DNA from: Clostridia bacterium
Lineage (GTDB): Bacteria; Bacillota; Clostridia; UBA1212; UBA1255
Reading direction: 5' to 3'
NCBI GenBank assembly: GCA_017560765.1
Contig: JAFZEI010000064.1
Span: 1 to 48,825, forward strand
Length of the DNA: 48,825 bases
Under the pieces are notes generated by a model. It saw only the letters and a program-made list of their open reading frames with translations. It made no database searches and was not told the origin of the DNA. Of the stretch, positions 46,128 to 48,825 are shown piece after piece (the stretch's first letter is position 1; every line of letters begins with the position of its first letter). A program made the position numbers and the translations under genes.

Positions 46128-47250
46128 CAAAAAGCACCTCCCCATCAAAAGATTGTAAACCGTAAGCCATAGCTTGATAAATTAATTCCGGATCTTGAGA
46201 GGTCTCAGCTTTTTCTAACATACAACGAACAAAGCAGCCTTTTAGACTGTTTTCGTATTTTAACAACTCAATATTAATGTCTTCGCTGTATGCAGCGTAA
46301 ACCTTAGCGTAAAAGTATTCTGTGGACAGCTCCTCATTTAATCTTGCGATTGATAATTTTAAATCATATTTCTTCTTGCCTACAAGAGTTATTTTGTATA
46401 TGTACTCGGAATTCGTACAGCAAGAGTGAATTCTATCTAAAACAGTATCATAAGAATCAAGACCTGTTATATCTATATTTACAACACAGTATTCGCGTAC
46501 GGAGGTTTTTACAAAACCTAAATCTACGGAATCCTTCGTCACGGTGCCGCTCAATATGCCGCAAGAGCCGGTTTCAGAAAAACTTCGCCCCTCGCAAACT
46601 CCGGGATAGGCATAAACTGTGTTATCCGTTACAACTATATCGCTGAATTTATGAACATGACCGAAAGCACAGAAATCAAAACCGCAAGTATCCAAGTCTT
46701 TGACAAAAATAGGATTACAGTCATTCTTTTCTCCCTCAGACAAAACATTGCCATGCATAACAAGTATATTAATAAAATTTTTATCCAAAATTGGAAGCGT
46801 ATTATTTTGTCTCAAAAGCGAATTTCTGCAGGAGTGTCCTTGAAAAGCCGCCCCATATACACGAACTTTTTCACCAAAATCATCATATGAAAGTTCAAGT
46901 GCCTCTAAACCACGCCTAAAGATGTAAACATTTTCCGGCCATTCCGTGGTAAGATAAGCCGAACCATAAGAGGCGGGATCGTTATTTCCCGGAGAGATAA
47001 CAACAAAAGTATCAGGAATCGATTTAAAAGAATTAATTAAAAAAGCAATTGTATCTTGCGAAACAGAACCCTCGTTAAATAAATCACCGGGAAGCAAGAG
47101 TATATGAGCATCAATACGCTTAACTTCATTAATAGCCTTAGAAAAAGCCAGGCGTTGTTCCTCTTGTCTTAGTTTTGTCTTTACTGCACTACTTTTGAAA
47201 GTAGGGTGAACAGAATCCAAATGTGCATCAGCACAGACAACTATTCTCAT
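46114..47250 (-). CDS. YhaO-like (SbcD/Mre11-type) metallophosphoesterase
   Basis: A 378-residue calcineurin-fold protein, partner of the YhaN-like ATPase encoded downstream. Motifs: DAHLDS (residues 8-13), PGDLFNEG, PGNND, LVMHGNV and FGHVHK. The usual GNHD in motif III reads GNND, so the His that protonates the leaving group in Mre11-type nucleases is Asn. Nuclease activity is therefore uncertain. The C-terminal about 110 residues may be the ATPase-docking region. It overlaps the ATPase gene and follows the deacetylase gene by about 20 bases. Confidence 0.85.
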   Translation of the reverse strand: MRIVVCADAHLDSVHPTFKSSAVKTKLRQEEQRLAFSKAINEVKRIDAHILLLPGDLFNEGSVSQDTIAFLINSFKSIPDTFVVISPGNNDPASYGSAYLTTEWPENVYIFRRGLEALELSYDDFGEKVRVYGAAFQGHSCRNSLLRQNNTLPILDKNFINILVMHGNVLSEGEKNDCNPIFVKDLDTCGFDFCAFGHVHKFSDIVVTDNTVYAYPGVCEGRSFSETGSCGILSGTVTKDSVDLGFVKTSVREYCVVNIDITGLDSYDTVLDRIHSCCTNSEYIYKITLVGKKKYDLKLSIARLNEELSTEYFYAKVYAAYSEDINIELLKYENSLKGCFVRCMLEKAETSQDPELIYQAMAYGLQSFDGEVLFDDNP

Positions 47251-47272
47251 AAAATAATCCCCCGTTAAAAGT

Positions 47273-48331
47273 TTACCAATTTTGTTTCTTTGTTGCGTAT
47301 GTCTCCCACATATATGAATATACGTCTCCGGCTTGAGGTGCGCGCTGTTCAGTTTTAATCAGTTCAGAGACAGGTAAAATCTCAAACTCGCCTGAATTTT
47401 GAATATAATCTATCAATTTGGCAGCGGCCTCGCCTGAATACGGATGAATATCGTGGAACAGCAATATGCTTCCGTGGCGAAGTTGTGAAATCATAGGCGG
47501 ATTAGTATACTGTTTGCCATTTGCAGTATAAGTAAACCCATTAAATAAAATATCATCAATAAGTTTGTTTTTTGCCTCTTCTTCGGAAATGCCGTTATCA
47601 GCCGCGTAACTTTTTACTTTTTTTGCACTAATGTGTTCCCAATCTCGTGAGTCAATACTCCAGAGAATAATGGCTTTGCCACAATTTTCGGAAATGGATT
47701 GATTGTACCCACCTCCGGGTGGACGGAAAAGCACAGGTACTTCTCCGATTATGCTTTTTATTGCGTCATCAGTTCTGTTTAGCTGTTCTTTAACTTCATT
47801 AATAGACAAATTTGTAAAAGGCAAAGGGTGAGAGTACGAGTGATTTGCAATTTCATGTCCTTCGTCATGTGCACGTTTAACCAACGCCTTTTGACTTTCT
47901 GAATATAAATTCTCTCCTAATATAAAGAATGTAGCCTTAACACCTTTGCTCTTAAGCATATCAAGTACCTTTGTTGTATTGGAAGGATGCGGACCATCGT
48001 CGAATGTGATAGAAATAATCTTTTTGCCTGCATAATTAGGATTTGTAGAAGTCTTACCCCCGGGAACTGCGGTAACTGTGCTTTGAGTTGGTACCGGAGT
48101 CTTTGTAGGAGAAGAAGTAATCTGAGAAGATGACGTATTTCCTGTTGGTGCGGTAGCAGTTGCATCGGAATTATTATTTATCGATGGAGAAGGTGTAAAT
48201 ATAACAATATTATTGGGAGAGGATTCAGGATTTGAATTTTTTGAATCCAAACTCATAATAACACACATATATATTATTAATGAAAGGGAAATTACAATAG
48301 TTGTAATAGAGATGATTTTTTGAAGCTTCAT
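47273..48331 (-). CDS. Membrane-anchored polysaccharide deacetylase (NodB family)
   Basis: A 352-residue carbohydrate esterase 4-type enzyme. An N-terminal helix (about residues 7-27, ISITTIVISLSLIIYMCVIM) anchors it; a Ser/Thr/Pro linker (to about residue 95) leads to the NodB domain with all five motifs: TFDDGP, HSYSHP, RPPGG, WSIDSRDW and LLFHDIHP. This suggests an active metal-dependent N-deacetylase of peptidoglycan or other cell-wall sugars outside the cell. An insert of about 45 residues (KKVKSYAADNGISEEEAKNKL onward) separates motifs 4 and 5. AGGAG precedes the ATG by eight bases. It is the first gene of the unit leading into yhaO-yhaN. Confidence 0.93.
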   Translation of the reverse strand: MKLQKIISITTIVISLSLIIYMCVIMSLDSKNSNPESSPNNIVIFTPSPSINNNSDATATAPTGNTSSSQITSSPTKTPVPTQSTVTAVPGGKTSTNPNYAGKKIISITFDDGPHPSNTTKVLDMLKSKGVKATFFILGENLYSESQKALVKRAHDEGHEIANHSYSHPLPFTNLSINEVKEQLNRTDDAIKSIIGEVPVLFRPPGGGYNQSISENCGKAIILWSIDSRDWEHISAKKVKSYAADNGISEEEAKNKLIDDILFNGFTYTANGKQYTNPPMISQLRHGSILLFHDIHPYSGEAAAKLIDYIQNSGEFEILPVSELIKTEQRAPQAGDVYSYMWETYATKKQNW

Positions 48332-48694
48332 ATGTTTTTCTCCTTTGCATCTTAAACACCATATAATATCTTGTTATTATAGTGTTTTTTCTTTAGTAGT
48401 ATTCATCATTAATTAGTATATTGCAAATATGAGTATTTTGCAAGAGAAACATTTAATCTTGTATTTATTATTTCTTCCAAAATGTCAAGATTTGCTTTTG
48501 GTCAGCATTACTTTTTAAAAAATAAAAAGAAAAAAATTTTTGCAAAAAACAAAAAATTTTTTTCAGAAAAACAAAAAAAGGAGCCTGAAACGAGAGAAAA
48601 AACGGAATATATAGTGTATAAAATAAAGTAAAATAACAACATATAGTAGAAAAAAATAAAAATAAAAAAATATAAAAAAATTCAAAAAAAAGTG
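48332..48694. other. AT-rich intergenic region upstream of the right-edge promoter
   Basis: No credible coding sequence. On the minus strand a TATAAT (48376-48381) may be the -10 of the deacetylase gene. From 48520 to 48694 the plus strand is a series of A-tracts, which could act as an UP element for the promoter at 48695. Confidence 0.5.
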
Positions 48695-48723
48695 TTGACA
48701 AGTGAAAGCTAAAGCGCTATAAT
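48695..48723 (+). promoter_or_regulatory. Strong promoter, probably of an rRNA operon
   Basis: Consensus TTGACA, 17 bases, TATAAT, with a long A-tract region upstream. The 100 bases after it contain no open reading frame start of note and a short hairpin-prone segment (GCTGTCAGGGAAACAGC), ending in TGAACTTAGAAAAGTAAACAG-like sequence seen before 16S rRNA genes in Firmicutes. The mature rRNA would lie past the window end, so this is an inference. Confidence 0.65.
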
Positions 48724-48825
48724 AGCCGAGCTGTCAGGGAAACAGCGGAGATAAAAACCGCGAGACAGCAGATGAACTTAGAAAAGTAAACAGCGTACAA
48801 ACTTATTCACAATAGTAAAAGGATA

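Overview
This window is the chromosomal replication-origin region of an AT-rich, Gram-positive-type anaerobe, most likely a member of class Clostridia. Reasons: the order dnaA-dnaN-recF-remB-gyrB on one side of the origin and rpmH-rnpA-yidD-yidC-jag-mnmE-mnmG-rsmG-noc on the other is the Firmicutes arrangement; ribosome binding sites are of the AGGAGG type; DUF4446, Jag, Noc and RemB are Firmicutes families; and an electron-bifurcating NADH/ferredoxin-type flavoprotein operon points to anaerobic energy metabolism. The species cannot be named from the sequence.

Layout. (1) 1-6.5 kb, minus strand: a PP2C-like membrane protein followed by NuoE-like, NuoF-like and a large NuoG/GltD-fusion subunit that runs off the left edge. 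The three redox genes look like a Stn/HydABC-type electron-bifurcating complex. (2) 6.6-12.3 kb, minus: a secreted GH71/99-like lipoprotein, a membrane-anchored metallophosphoesterase, two unrecognised surface proteins with Thr/Pro linkers and a PrsA/SurA-like foldase. (3) 12.3-18.7 kb, minus: mfd, pth, a DUF4446 gene, parB, parA, with two perfect parS sites just upstream of parA. (4) 18.8-24.9 kb, minus: gyrB, remB, recF (with a perfect Noc-binding palindrome inside it), dnaN, oriC and dnaA. (5) 25.3-35.3 kb, plus: rpmH through rsmG, noc and gyrA. (6) 35.4-48.3 kb: mostly minus genes (AAA nucleotide kinase-like protein, YgjP-type metallopeptidase, GH3 beta-glucosidase, murG, tpiA, pgk, yhaN/yhaO-like pair, polysaccharide deacetylase), with a plus-strand tRNA-His and an SGNH hydrolase. 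(7) The right edge holds a consensus promoter on the plus strand with an A-tract upstream region, probably driving an rRNA operon that starts just outside the window.

How it works together. oriC sits between dnaN and dnaA: about ten DnaA boxes, a 24-bp perfect palindrome and a six-fold TAG repeat placed and oriented like the DnaA-trio unwinding element. Genes diverge from it, so sections 1-4 (left replichore) and 5 (right replichore) are co-directional with replication, while most of section 6 is head-on. ParA/ParB/parS (segregation) and Noc with its binding site (nucleoid occlusion) are both present. ParAB and gyrB lie on the opposite side of oriC from noc and gyrA, a rearrangement relative to Bacillus subtilis.

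I saw no insertion sequence, prophage, CRISPR array or integrase. I do not see a clearly undescribed multi-gene system; the best candidates for novelty are the PP2C-like protein with degenerate catalytic motifs at the head of the redox operon, the 8.5-10.8 kb surface-protein cluster, and the YhaO-like nuclease with an altered motif III.
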